64,000 nt of DNA from Ailanthus altissimus (Eukaryota; Streptophyta; Magnoliopsida; Sapindales; Simaroubaceae), in assembly GCA_946807835.1 (NCBI GenBank), contig OX327702.1, positions 2,294,001-2,358,000 of the forward strand, written 5' to 3'. A model generated the notes under the pieces. The model worked only from the letters and a program-made list of their open reading frames with translations, made no database searches and was not told the DNA's origin. Below are positions 48,058 to 60,500 of the stretch, piece after piece (positions within the stretch are counted from its first letter, which is position 1; every line of letters starts with the position of its first letter). The position numbers and the translations under genes are program-made.

Positions 48058-49820
48058 GTGGCTTTTTCTTTCTTTCTTTCTGTATTATTATTATTTTTTT
48101 TTTTTTTGGGGGGTAAAATGAGGTTCAAAATTTCCATCACAGTCGCAATTTGAACCTTTCAAATCAAGATGAGAAGCAATAATAATAATATCCCACAATA
48201 CAAATGAGAAGATGGGTGCAACATCATGTGGTCATCAGCAACGTATGGTGTCCACGAGCCAGCCCCGGGGCAACATATATATCTCTTCATGAATAGCAGA
48301 AAATTTGTCATCATCATCACCCACAACTTCATCTAATACATATAGGACAATCGATCACAAGTCAAATTCAAGCTCGTTCGTTCGTTCATGCTCTTGGGCA
48401 GATGGGTTAGATTCCTTGCGTAACTCATTAAACCCCCTTTGCAAGTGATAAGAAAACAAGTCCAATTTCTTCACTTTCTTTAGGGTTGATGTTGCCCCAA
48501 CGAGGTCGCTGTTTTCTTTTTTGTTTTTCTTTTAAAGAGTGAGAAATCTTAACTACAAATATTCAATTTCTTATTTCTAAATTTTCCTCGAATTCGAGTA
48601 GTCATTATATTTTAGCAACTACTCGAGTTGCGCTTGGGAGCCACTAACCTCTTTATATATATATATATATATAGTTTTGCTATAATGAACAATATAATTC
48701 ATCATCTAGTGAATACATAATATGATTATGTAACACATTAAAAATAGTGCATAAGTTATATATTAACCTCATATGATATTATTATTCATTATATAATCAA
48801 TTAGATAGTTTATTAGATCATTTTTCTCTCTCCTTAGATATAAATATGCAAATATTTTTTGTCAAGATAAAGTTACCTTATCTATATATCAGGAGAGCCA
48901 CAACTTTTCTTTTTGTACAAAGAAAATATCTTTCAATCCAGTGCATGTTTGGAATGTGAAACTTGTTGGCTCCTTGCAGAATTTGCATTTTGCAACCAGC
49001 TGCTTAGCTTGTGGATGGTGGCCAAAAGCCTTTAGATAGTCTCACACAGGAAGTATGAGCGCAAGAGTTTTGTGCATAACCATTGCTATTCTGCAAGTAC
49101 ATAGATACCTCTGTTCATCGACTTATGTATATTATATATACAATGAAAACCTAGCAGCTTTAGTCACCATTAAAGGCATTTAATTCCCTTCAGTGGTGAC
49201 TAGGGAATTCAATATTTGCATTAGCAGTAGAAGTGAAAGATCTCATGAGGGCAAGGGCATGCATGGCTTTTATAACCAGGCTGATAATTATAATACATCT
49301 CAGAGAAATGAAAAAGCACAATGCATATGGTTGCATATATATCAGCTGGCATAATTGAATAGAAGGGGAGAAGGGAGATTGAGGGGACAATTTTTCAAGT
49401 AATTAATATTACATTTCAGAAAAACTAAAATTATAAATGCTCGACGTGCCATTCAGCAGGGAGCACTTATAAGGAAATGACTCATCTGCTTTCTTACAAT
49501 GATCTGCAGCCTGGAAGTAAATATATTGAATTCCAGTTCTGAGAAAACTGGCTGGCTTACCTGCACGCAAACATCCTAGTCATATAATTTTACATGCAGC
49601 GCATAAATAATGAGAAACCAGTTACTATATCTGATACTTTTTGAGTGTTCTACTTATTGCCGTAAATTTGTCAGCACCAACCAGGAAAATTATGGCAAGT
49701 TACTGGCTCGGTGCAACCTGGCATAGGAAGTTACAAATCAATCATCAATTAGCAAACAAATTTTCCAAGTGACCACAATTGTAATTAAGAAACTGCCTGC
49801 AATTCAAAGTCCATGTTATG
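48058..49820. other. Intergenic DNA
   Basis: No gene recognised. (CTTT)n near 48066, poly-T near 48095 and (AT)n near 48655. I looked for common plant miRNA sequences and found none. Confidence 0.45.
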
Positions 49821-50419
49821 TGGGGTTTGGCAAAAAAAATAAAATAGAATTAATTAAAAGGGAAAAGAAAATGAAGATGGATGTCCTTGAAAATGTGTAA
49901 GAGGGGTCTTATTGAAATTTTTTATTAAATGCAAATAGATGGAACCCAAAGCCTGTTGCATGTCTTCGCGGTAAATGAAAATGAAAATTTTGAAGATTAT
50001 AAGCGGTTTTTGAATTATATTTTTACTCAAATTTAGAATGCAAGATTTTAATATTGTTCCCCTGAAATTTTAAAGGCCCAATTGACAGGCTTATAGTTTG
50101 TTTCACCTAGATAAATGGGTCAAAAATTTTAACATCTGAGCCAATAGCCAATAGCCCAAAAACTTAGAACCTACTCGAAATATTATTTCATCACTCCAGG
50201 TAGGCACGAGTATCCCAAGCAGCGGACATCACAGAGATTGAGCCACTCATCAAGCATGTCTCTATAAACTAAATTAAAAGACCAACTTTTTAACCATATA
50301 AAAAATATTAAGTCAATAATTCAACAAGACAAGTTATTAAGAGGATAATTTGCACTATTATTAAAAAAGAATTTTTTAATTTAAAATATAATATTCTCCA
50401 AGTCATGTTAAATAAACAA

Positions 50420-50985
50420 GTGATATCCTAATCGTTTACTTTAATTCACACAAAATAATCTGATGACTTGAATATTTACTCATAATCTTTCAAACTTGAT
50501 ATAATATAAAAAAAAAGACAATTAAAAATATGTTTTAATTTTTTATGACTTTATATGAAAAAGTTTTCACATTATTTTTCGGCTACCCCATAGTTTATTA
50601 GAACTATTATCGATAGGATCATAACGAGAATTTTTCTTTAGAGTTTGTAGGAGCAACTGAAGTATAAAGCCTACGAGTGATATCCTAATCGTTTGCTTTA
50701 ATTCACGCAAAGTAATCCACTCATAGTCTTTCATGATGACTTGAATATCCACTCATAGTCTTTCAAACCCGATATAATATAAAAGAAAAAGACAACTAAA
50801 AATATGTTTTGATATTTTATGACTTTATATGAAAAAGCTTTCACATTATTTTTCGGCTACCGTATAATTTATTAAAAAGTTAATTTAAGTATCAGAGAGT
50901 TTTTGTTGAAACTATTACCGATAAGATTATAACAAAAAAAATTTCTTGGTGTTTGTAGGAGCAACTGAAGTATAAAGCTTAGAAG
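50420..50985. repeat. 257-bp tandem duplication in the left LTR of the old Copia
   Basis: GTGATATCCTAATCGTTT starts unit 1 at 50420 and unit 2 at 50677. Both contain GACTTTATATGAAAAAG, CATTATTTTTCGGCTACC and GTTTGTAGGAGCAACTGAAG. Unit 2 is slightly longer and has a small internal repeat (CACTCATAGTCTTTCA, twice). Confidence 0.85.
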
Positions 50986-51502
50986 ATCCAAGATTGCAGC
51001 TCAATTAAGACAAAGTCTAAAGTTCTGCTTTCACACTAAACAAAATTTAAAACTCATTAACTTAAGAAAATCATTTTTTTGGGTCAATAAATATTAAATT
51101 AAATATTATTTTTAAAGTTGAATTAATATTTTATTAATATTTAATACTTCCTCAAGTTCAACCTACTTATAAGATATAATGTTGTTGAGTCATAGATGAG
51201 ATGTTCTTAATGTATGTACCTCTAATGAAATTTTAGGGGAAAAAAAGTATTTTAAACTCATTATTTTAATATAGTGAAAGTTTAATATCGAATCTCGTGA
51301 TTTTTTATTTTAGATTTTGTGTAAATTGGTGTCTTTGTTGTAATTTCTTTGTTACTTGTGATTTTTGTTGTTGTTTATTTTGTGATTTTTGTGCTTTCCA
51401 TTAATTGATGGAGGCAAATAATCCCATTTTAGTCACACAAAAAGAAACAGAGTCATTTTCATTGCTTGTACTATTTTTTTGGGTCTTTTCTCAATAAAAG
51501 TA

Positions 51503-51512
51503 GTATTAGAGC
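51503..51512 (+). other. Primer-binding-site remnant of the old Copia
   Basis: GTATTAGAGC resembles the TGGTATCAGAGC site complementary to initiator Met-tRNA, directly after the end of the left LTR. Confidence 0.55.
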
Positions 51513-51667
51513 CCCAAATTGTGTTGTGTTGTTTTGTTTTGTTTTTTTTTTGGAAAGGAAAATTGTGTTGTTTTGTTAATATGTTGAAATAGATAAATCA
51601 ACTTGTATGATTAAATTAAAAGTTATTTAATTTATAAGCTAAAAATAGAAGACTTATTTTATTGTAA

Positions 51668-51847
51668 AAGTAATGTTAAACATCTTAAATAATATCTTAA
51701 ATTGTATATTAAAAAATAATATGTTAAGTAAATATTATTTATAATAAATTATTTTAAAATTTTATACTATTTTACTACTTAATATTTATTTGACATATCA
51801 CTTTTAAGATACAAATTGAGATATAATTTAAGATATTTAACATTATT
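51668..51847. mobile_element. MITE of the GAGTAATG family, nested in the Copia leader
   Basis: Starts AAGTAATGTTAAACATC and ends AAGATATTTAACATTATTT, good inverted ends. A perfect 10-bp direct repeat, TTTATTGTAA, flanks it (51658-51667 and 51848-51857). Confidence 0.8.
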
Positions 51848-51879
51848 TTTATTGTAAGGACTTAAATAAACCCATTAAT

Positions 51880-53750
51880 AGTGGTGAAGCTAAACCCGCC
51901 AATTACATGAAAGAAGCCAATTACATGAAAGATGTATTAGCACTATTAACTAATGGATTGACTAAAGCCAACTATATGGCAATGGAGATTAAGATTGACA
52001 TTCTTTCAAAAAAAAATTAAGTCAATTTATAAGTACAAAATAAAAACAACTTGATGAAAAGGTTTAAAGTATAATAAAGGGTCAGTATAATGAACACAAC
52101 ATTGAGTTTAAAGTTTAGTAAACTAGTTAATAATTATATTTCATTAAATGATGAGTTGCAAATATTATTATTGCTTTAACGGATAATTGGAGACATTAAT
52201 GGTGTTGATAAACAACTCATTACTAAGTGGGAAGCTAATTACGAAAATAGTTAAGGATAGTATATAAAATAAATACGGTAAAAGAAAGAATGCATATAGG
52301 AGTTCTTATAGAAACACTTGTTATAAATAAGTTTAAAAGTAAGGGAAAAACTAAAATAGAAATTAAAGTAACAAAATTGTAGAGAAAGATCCAAGTCTAT
52401 ATATATATATATATATATATATCAAGTGTTACCATTCAATAAAATAAGGTATATAAAAAAAGAGTGTAGAATGTAAAAAATGTAATAAACCCAAAAAAGA
52501 GGTGATTTATAGAAAAGTGAAAAAAAAAAAGAAATACACTTATAGGTGATGGTGATATAACTATTGTATACGACGAGAAATTCATAAATATCACTGATCA
52601 TACAAGTAGGTGGTTTAGGTGCCTCATTTCATATGACTTTAAATAATAATTTTTTTCACATCCTACATTAATAGTGACTATGACTATATTAGGATGAATA
52701 ATAATGTAACTTCTAAGATTGTGAACATACGAGATTTACTTGAAAACTAACATTGTTTGTAGATTACTATTTAAAGATGTTAAATATGTTCTAAAAGTAT
52801 GTTTGAATTTGATCTCCTCCAACAAGTTTGATGATAATAGTTTTGTACAATTATAAGTAGAGATAAATGGAAGCTCAACAAAAAAAATTTAGTTCTAACT
52901 AAAAGAAAGAATGTAAATACTCTTTATGTTATTAGAAGTTAAACTCACAAAAAGAGATATGATGGTAGCTACAAAAGAATATAACATTGAGATATGACAT
53001 AAAAAATTTGGTTATATAAATGAAAAAAAATTATTTTGCATAGATTAATAGGTAAATCTTTCAAATTTTGTGATTATTATTTAACTAGAAAGGCATATAA
53101 AGTTATATTTTATAAATTTAATCTATTTAAAAGAGCAAATTTATTTGACTTGATACATACTAATATATGCACTATATAAATAAGAACACATGAAAATTCA
53201 TTTTTCTTTTATGGTTTTTATTGATCACTATTTAAGAAAAGTATGAGTTTTTGAGCATGGGGGCTCAGCCCCCTAAGGACTCACATCCCCACTTGGGTTC
53301 GACCCCCCCTCCCTCCTAGGTGGTGCGGAAATAATGACAAATATTGTAATCACCCCCTTCAAAAAAAAAAAAAAAAAAGAAGAAAAGTGTGAGTTTTTAG
53401 TTTAAAAATTAAAGTTTAAGTGTTTGATGTTTTTAAAGATTTTTTTTGAAGTTGAAAAAATAATTAATTTAAATATACAAGAGTAGGTAATGATGGTGAG
53501 TCTAAAGGATCATTTGAGTAATATTATGATCACATGGTATTAGAGTTGAAAAGATCGTATTAAAAATTCTTTAGTAAAATGGTGTGACATAAAAAAAAAA
53601 TGAATATAACAACTTTAAAAATAATTAGGTGTATATTCTACGATGGTAAGATACTTAAAATACTTTTAAAACGAGCGAGATATGCATTGCAATTAATTTG
53701 TTTAATTATTCTATTTCAGTTCTTTTAGATGATGATGTATTTGAGAAAGT
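51880..53750 (+). pseudogene. gag and integrase remnants of the old Copia
   Basis: Gag-like text is visible at about 51900-52010 (MKDVLALLTNGLTKANYM). The integrase start is at about 53110-53250 (FKRANLFDLIHTNICT, compare LDLVHTDVCGP of Copia integrases). Stops and frameshifts are everywhere, and a SINE interrupts the integrase. Confidence 0.55.
53253..53379 (+). mobile_element. SINE, family A copy 2
   Basis: Begins GAGCATGGGGGCTCAGCCCC, has the B-box GGGTTCGACCCCC and ends in an A18-like tail. Flanked by a 19-bp TSD with one mismatch (53234-53252 and 53380-53398). Nested in the decayed integrase. Confidence 0.9.
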
Positions 53751-55240
53751 TTAAAGAGAGAAAAATGTTTTATACAAACACTTAAAAACATTAGCTGCAA
53801 TAAATTGTTTATATTTTAAAAAATGAAATTTGATAATAAAACTTAAAAAAATATATCTTCTTGAGTTATGTAAATGAAAATTTTGGATATAAATTACTGG
53901 ATCCAATGAATTAAAAAAAAAATCAGTAAGAATAAAAATGTCATATTTTTTGAAAATAACATAATTAATAACATTGAGAAAAATAAGGTGTTCTAGTCCT
54001 TTCACGAAATTCCTGTTATCCATTTGTTAAGTTTCTTCCCTCGTACTTCATGATAATTGTAAAAGAGATATATAAAAAAAAATTGATAATGTCAGTGATG
54101 ATGATGATGATGATGATGGGATGAACAATTTGAGCAAACACTTGCAGAACCATTTCAACCAACAGTTGAGCCTTAGTTGAGAAAAGGGTTGGTCTAAGAA
54201 GTCCGAAAACCTAAAACCTAAACTGGACTGGACAAGACTCAGTACTCACCATTCAGATTTGGTTTTTGGGAGTTAAAAAAATACCGATAAGTTTCTTCTT
54301 TTGAAAAAAAATGCCGAACCATTCAGATTAGTTTCAGTCTCATTTTGAAAATCAAACTGAACCAAAACTAAGATTGAAACTTGTAATTTTATTATTTTAT
54401 ATTATTAAATACTCAACATAATGTAATATTGTAAACTTGTCCACACTAAGTTAGTTACTATAAGTAAACTTTACCACAGGCATGCAAACACTCAATCATT
54501 GCCTTTTCTATATAAAAAGCCAAGAAAACCCAACTTAATTCATTTTCTCTCTCACAAAACAATTTGATCGGCAACCTCTCTCTCACATAATGCAAGCAAA
54601 CACTCAATTTCCTTTTCTTTTCTTTTTTTAATTTCTTTTTTCAAAATATCGGCAACCACAATATCTTGCTCTCTTACAGTCACACATGCAGATGACCAAT
54701 CTCTTCGACCTCGATATTTCTTTTATGTTGACAGCTAATAATTTTGTTGGTATTATTTTCATGTAATTATTTTATTCTTTTTTTTATAACATATCTTAAA
54801 CAATGATGTGAAATTGAAATTTTTAGTTGCATTACTTGCAAATCTATTTTTGAATATTGAATATTTGTTTTCTTTGTTATGTGGATGTAAGTTTCATTTT
54901 GATACAATGAAAAATAATGTGTATAAAGATTGGAGTGAATTTTTTTTTTTTTAATTTAAGGATGTAAATCAATATATTATGGTTGTGTAGTGAAAATTGA
55001 GGATCGAAGACCAAATTGATTTTTTAATTTTGGTTCTAGTTTGATTTTGCTACGAATTTTGGTTATATTGATTTAAGAAATTCTCTTGAATTTTTTTCAT
55101 TCGATTCAATTATCATAGAACTTGCACCGAATTGAATCATGCCCACACCTAATTGAAAGATCTATAAGAGAACACCACTATTCTTTCACATGAATATATG
55201 ATGCTTAGGGGCGATAGAACTCCAAAAAAAATTTAGGATG
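53751..55240. other. Decayed Copia interior or later insertion, unassigned
   Basis: No domain recognised. (GAT)n run at 54096-54118. The segment 54150-55150 has CT-rich words and repeated AAACACTCAATYTCCTTTTCT-like text near 54487 and 54598, which may be a separate insertion. Confidence 0.35.
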
Positions 55241-55249
55241 TCGCGTGTC

Positions 55250-56060
55250 AACAACGCAAGAATAAATCATTTAAAGCCATGCAAGAAGACATGAAATCCT
55301 TTCATGATAACCATATTTATGACTTCGTAAAGTTACTTAAAAGTTAAAGGGCTTTGAAGAACAAATAAATTTACAAATCAAAGATTGAAAATAACTCACA
55401 ATTGAGGTATAAGGTTAGATTAGTTGTAAAAAGTTTTACTTTAAAGTGATTTGAGAGTAGCAGCTTTACGGAATCAAAGTTGAAGGGGTAAAAAATTATC
55501 TTTTGTGCAAGTTGGAGGAAAGTTTATATAAGTTTGAAAAAAACATCGATACAATGGTATAAGAAATCGATTCTTTCACTGTGTCATAATTTCAACAAGA
55601 TTGCATTAGATTTTTGTAATTTTATGAAAAGATTTAATGATGATAATTTTATTATTCTCTTATTTTTTAAAAATAATATGTTCATTATTGACCATGATGT
55701 TAATAAAATTGAAATGTTAAAAAGAAAGCTTAATAAGTCTTTTACTATGAAGAATTTAGGACCGACAAAACATATTCTTAGCATGAAAATCTTTTTGATA
55801 AAGAAAATGAGAAATTGTGATTATTTCAAGAAAATTATATGAGAGGATTCTTAAAAGATTCAATATGAAAAATGCAAAATCAATTTGTTTTTCACTTAGA
55901 AGTTATTTCAAGTTTAACTCCAAACAATATCTTATGAGTGATTTAAAAAAATAAAAAAGAAGAATGAGTATAATGTTTTATGCATTAAATATTAATAGTA
56001 TGATGTACGTTATGATTTGTATTAATTTAAATATTTCTTACGCAATTAGAGTAGTAAGTT
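55250..56060 (+). pseudogene. Reverse transcriptase / RNase H remnant of the old Copia
   Basis: The frame at 55534-55842 carries VNKIEMLKRKLNKSFTMKNL followed by GPTKHILSMKI, matching the Copia RT stretch LK..L...F.MKDLG.AK.ILGM. After a stop, ILKRFNMKNAKS and then MMYVMICINLNISYAI match the ERF.M..AKPV and SLMYAMVCTRPDIAYAV segments before RNase H. The similarity is clear though many stops occur. Confidence 0.75.
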
Positions 56061-56590
56061 AATTTATGTTTTAGTGGCGACAAAGATATATATTTAAGAG
56101 AGATATTAAATTTAAAAAGTCTATATTAAGATATCTTAACCTTATAAAGAGAGTTATGTCATGATAATTTTAAAAATATATTATTTTTTTAATTATAAAA
56201 GTTGATTATATTGCAATTATTAAAATTTATTAAAAAATTTTGTAGATAAAAAAGTTCCCACAAAAATTAAATGTGAAATAAGAAAATTACATTATCCATT
56301 CTAACAATCCAAGTGTCATTCACACAGCAAACGATCCAATATTTTGGTCACATGAATGTCATTAATGGTTATGTGATGTGCTAGTACTAAAGTTGCTATC
56401 ACTTTGAAAGATTCATACAACTAAAAATAAATTATACATAATGACTAAATCAATATTCAAAGAGAAAAATTAATTTTGTGGAGGAAAAACGAGTTTGGTA
56501 GAGCCCGCCACATGGAGTAGAAAGGAAATTTTATTTCGTTAAGGTCCACAGAGGTTTGACTAAAAAAAAAGAGCCAAGTTAAGTAAAAGG

Positions 56591-56626
<36 letters not shown>

Positions 56627-57293
56627 GGATGAATGGCATTGAAAAAGTGCAATTAGAGCCTTATTAAATTTTTCATTAAATGTAAAGACACCCGAAATAT
56701 GTTGCATGTCTCGGCCGAAAATGAAAATAGAAATTAGGGTTTCGGGATTTGTTTTTCTTCTTTAGCTTGATAATTGGAAGGTGTTTTGAACTTTATTTTT
56801 GTTCAAATTTAAAGGTAAGTTCTCAAAATCATCTTAAACATTCTTATAAATTTAAAAAATATTTTAATTTTATTAGTATTTAGTGTCTCTTTAAGTTTAA
56901 CCTACGCTAGACATATTGTTATTATTGCTAAACATGAGATGCTCTTGTAGTGAGATCTTAAAGAGAAAATCATTATAACCCATTATCTTGATATAATAAA
57001 ATTTTGATATGATCATGAAGTTTTTTTGTTTTTTTTGTTTGAAACGTTCCGCCGTTATAGCTTGTTTATTATTTGTCGTTTAATCATGGTTTGTTCCATA
57101 ATATTTATACTTTACGTTAATTATTTAAACTGGACTAACCCATTTTAGCAGTAAATCTTGTAGTCTTTTTTCAATAAAAGTAACTTTTGCATAAATTTCA
57201 CGTTGCTTCTATGATCCATCCCATCTTTATTGACCACACATTTATTAACATATGTTAACAATAATAGTGAAGAGTTGAAGTTGTCATATATTA

Positions 57294-57501
57294 TGTGAGA
57301 AATATAAAATATGTATATTTTACTGTAAATATAAAATTGTATAATAAATTTTTTATATAAATTATAATATATTATAAAATAAAAAATAAAAAATTATATA
57401 TAAAAAAAATAATTATATATTATAAAAGATAAGAATATTATATTATTAATATAATTAATTTATCAAATTAAAATATATTAAATATAATATTAATGATTAC
57501 A
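57294..57501 (-). repeat. 3' LTR of the minus-strand Copia
   Basis: A 208-bp AT-rich LTR, collinear with 62376-62585. The adjoining internal side (57502-57520, minus strand) reads TTTGAGAAAAGATATTAA and would be the polypurine tract. Confidence 0.85.
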
Positions 57502-57529
57502 TTAATATCTTTTCTCAAATTCAAGACGG

Positions 57530-60500
57530 TGGAGTTAAAGTAAGTTTAAGTTTAGAGACTAGAGTTTGAAAACGATTAGGAAGTGAAGATTTAATAAAAA
57601 TATCAACCGGTTGATCTTCAGAAGAGATAGAGTGGAGAGTAACTGTTCCCTGAGAAACATGTCGAACAAAGTGACAATCTGTTTCAATGTGCTTAGTTCA
57701 TTCATGAAAAATATCATTGTGAGCAATTTGAATAGCACTCTAATTGTCACAATAAAGAGATGTAGGGCCAGTATGAGAAATACTCATATCTTTAAGAAGT
57801 TAGCGAAGTTAAAATACCCAAGAAAATCAATTAGTATCAGCAAGAGTACGATACTCAGCCTCAGTACTTGAGCGAGCAGTAGCTGTCTGTTTCTTACTTT
57901 TCTAGGAAAAAAGAGAATTACCCAAGAAAAGACAAAATTCAGTAGTTGATCGTCGATCTGTAGGCTCACTCGCCCAATCCGCATCAGCATAAGCTCGTAA
58001 TATGAGAGGAGAATGAGCCGAAAAATAGAAACCGTGAAAAAGTGTACCTTTGAGATAACGTAAAATATGAAGAACTGCTGCATAATGAGATGTACGAGGA
58101 GCAGCCATAAACTGACTGACAACATGAACGACATGAGCAATGTCTGAACGAGTGACTGTAAGGTAGAGCAAACTACCAACCAACTGACGATAGAGGGTAG
58201 CATCACTAAGAAGAGTACTATTAGAAGATCAGAGTATATCATTAGGCTCTAGAGGAGTGGAGGCAGTCTTACTGTCTGTCAACCCAGCTTTTGCAAAAAG
58301 ATCGGATGCATATTTAGCCTAAGAGAGATAATACCCAGTAGAGTTGGATAGTACTTCAAGACCAACGAAATGACTAAGGTTGCCAAGATCTTTCATCTCG
58401 AAATGTTGTTGAAGAAAGTCCTTAAAAATAGAGATACCAAGAAGATCATCACCCGTGATAATTATATCATCAACATAAAGAAGTAGTAAAACATAACCAC
58501 GATTTGTTCTGCGAATAAAAAGGGTTGAGTCATGGGAGCTGGACTGAAAATCATGTTGAGAAATGGTACTACTGAATTTTACAAATCAGGCACAAGGAGA
58601 TTGTTTTAGGCCATACAATGCTTGACGAAACTTGCAGACTGTGCCAGGTGGATGTGGATAGCCGGGAGGAGGCTTCATATAGACTTCTTCGAAAAGATCA
58701 CCATTAAGAAAAATATTTTTCACATCCATCTGAAATAATGTCCAACCATAAGCTGCAACAATAGCTAATAAACTCCGAACAGAAGTAAGGCGAGCAACAT
58801 GGGTAAAAGTTTCTTCATAATCAATGCCATATTCCTGAGTAAATCCTTTTGCAACAAGATGAGTTTTATATCCTCAATGGATCCATCAGACTTGGTCTTA
58901 ATCTTGTATACCCATTTACAACTAATGGCAATTTTATTGGGTAGAAGAGGAACAAAATCCCAAGTGTGCGATTCTCAAGAGCATGTAATTCTTCTGCCAT
59001 TGCTTGCTGCCAAACAGGGTTAGCACTAGCCTCGGAATAGGATTGGGGTTCATATAATGAAAGAGTAGTGGAAAAACAGTGGTAATCACAAAGTTTAACA
59101 GGAAGTTTTCTTACCCGAGAAGAACAACGAAGAGAGGGTGTAGGAGAGGCCTCAGAGATGTCGAGAACAGATCCTTCAAACAAGATGGAAGGCTCAGAAG
59201 CAGGCATTATATTAGCAGGATCACCTATATGAATCTCAGAGGAAGTATCAGGAAACAAGTCAATAGTATTGTTAGTGAAAAATTGAGAAGCTGATGGAGA
59301 CACTGAGTGAAAGTTTGACACGGAGGAAAACATTCTATGCTCAAGAAATATGACATAACGAGAGATGCGAAGACGTTTAGAGATGGGATCCCAACACCTA
59401 TAACCTTTATGTTCTATCCCGTATCCCAAAAAGCAACATAATCGTGTGCGTGGTTCAAGTTTTGTTTGTTTATGTTTTTGAAGTAGAATAAAACAAACAC
59501 AATCAAAAACTTTAAGGAGACTATAATTAGGAGGGATTCCATATAAACATTCATATGGTGACTTGTTCTCGATAATAGGGGAAGGAACACGATTGATTGT
59601 ATAGACAGCAGTTAAAGCAGCTTCACCCCAGAATTGTTCAGGACAAAAAGCAGAGATGAGAAGAGCACAAACTGTATCGAGAATATATCTGTGTTTTCGT
59701 TCGGCTTTCTCATTCTTCTGAGACGTACCAAGACAAGATCTTTGACAAATAGTACCATGTTCCTGTAAAAGATTTAGAAAACTAGAATCTTTATATTCTA
59801 TGGCATTATCTGTGCGAAAGATCTTAATGGAACAAGAAAATTGTGTTTTAATCATTTGAGCAAAATCACAATAAATTTTGGTAAGATCTGATCTCTAATT
59901 CATAAGAAACAACCATGTATATCGAGAATAATCATCAACAAAAATAACAAAATATCGAGATCCGCCCATAGTAGCATTAGGAGATGGTCCCCAAATATCA
60001 AAGTGGATAAGATCAAAAGGAGCATGCGAAACAGTAGTACTATTATTAAAAGGCAAAACTGGTTGTTTTGCTAAAGGACAAATCACACAATCATCTTTAT
60101 TATCAGAAATATTTTCTAAATAATCACTAGATACTAAAGAACAAATACGACTTATTGAAGCATGACCCAAACGAGAATGTCAGAGATGTAGTGATGATAT
60201 TGAGGAAGTAGATGTAGCAGACGAAGGGGTGAAGATGGCAAATGTAAGGAGATGAGCTCATATAGACGACCTACTTTACGGCCTATCCCAAGTGTCCGAC
60301 CTGTCTTCGGATCCTGCACATAACACCCAGTGGCAGTAAATAAAACGTTAAGACCAAGTTCACAAATTTGACCGACAGATAAAAGATTTAATGTGAGTTT
60401 AGGTATAAAGAAAGTATCAGATAAGGAAAGATTAGAGCAGGACATCTGACCAATATAACTAACATTCATGAAAGAGCCATCAGTAGTTTGAATAGAAGGT

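Larger units (their letters stand above)
49825..57182 (+). mobile_element. Old, heavily decayed Ty1/Copia retrotransposon
   Basis: Copia pol remnants in the plus frame are bracketed by related flanks. The left LTR (about 49825-51494) and right LTR (about 56475-57182) share TTATTAAAT...GTTGCATGTCT, AACCTAC...GAGATGYTCTT, ATTATYTTRATATARTRAAA and TTCAATAAAAGTA at the 3' end. A primer-binding-like GTATTAGAGC (51503-51512) follows the left LTR. The left LTR is about 950 bp longer, the extra block (about 50050-51010) including a tandem duplication. Nested later insertions: a MITE (51668-51847) and a SINE (53253-53379). LTR start points are approximate. Confidence 0.65.

Noticed and set aside
57611..59294. 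Plus-strand frames within the Copia pol region
   Set aside because: Shadows of the minus-strand RNase H, RT and integrase.
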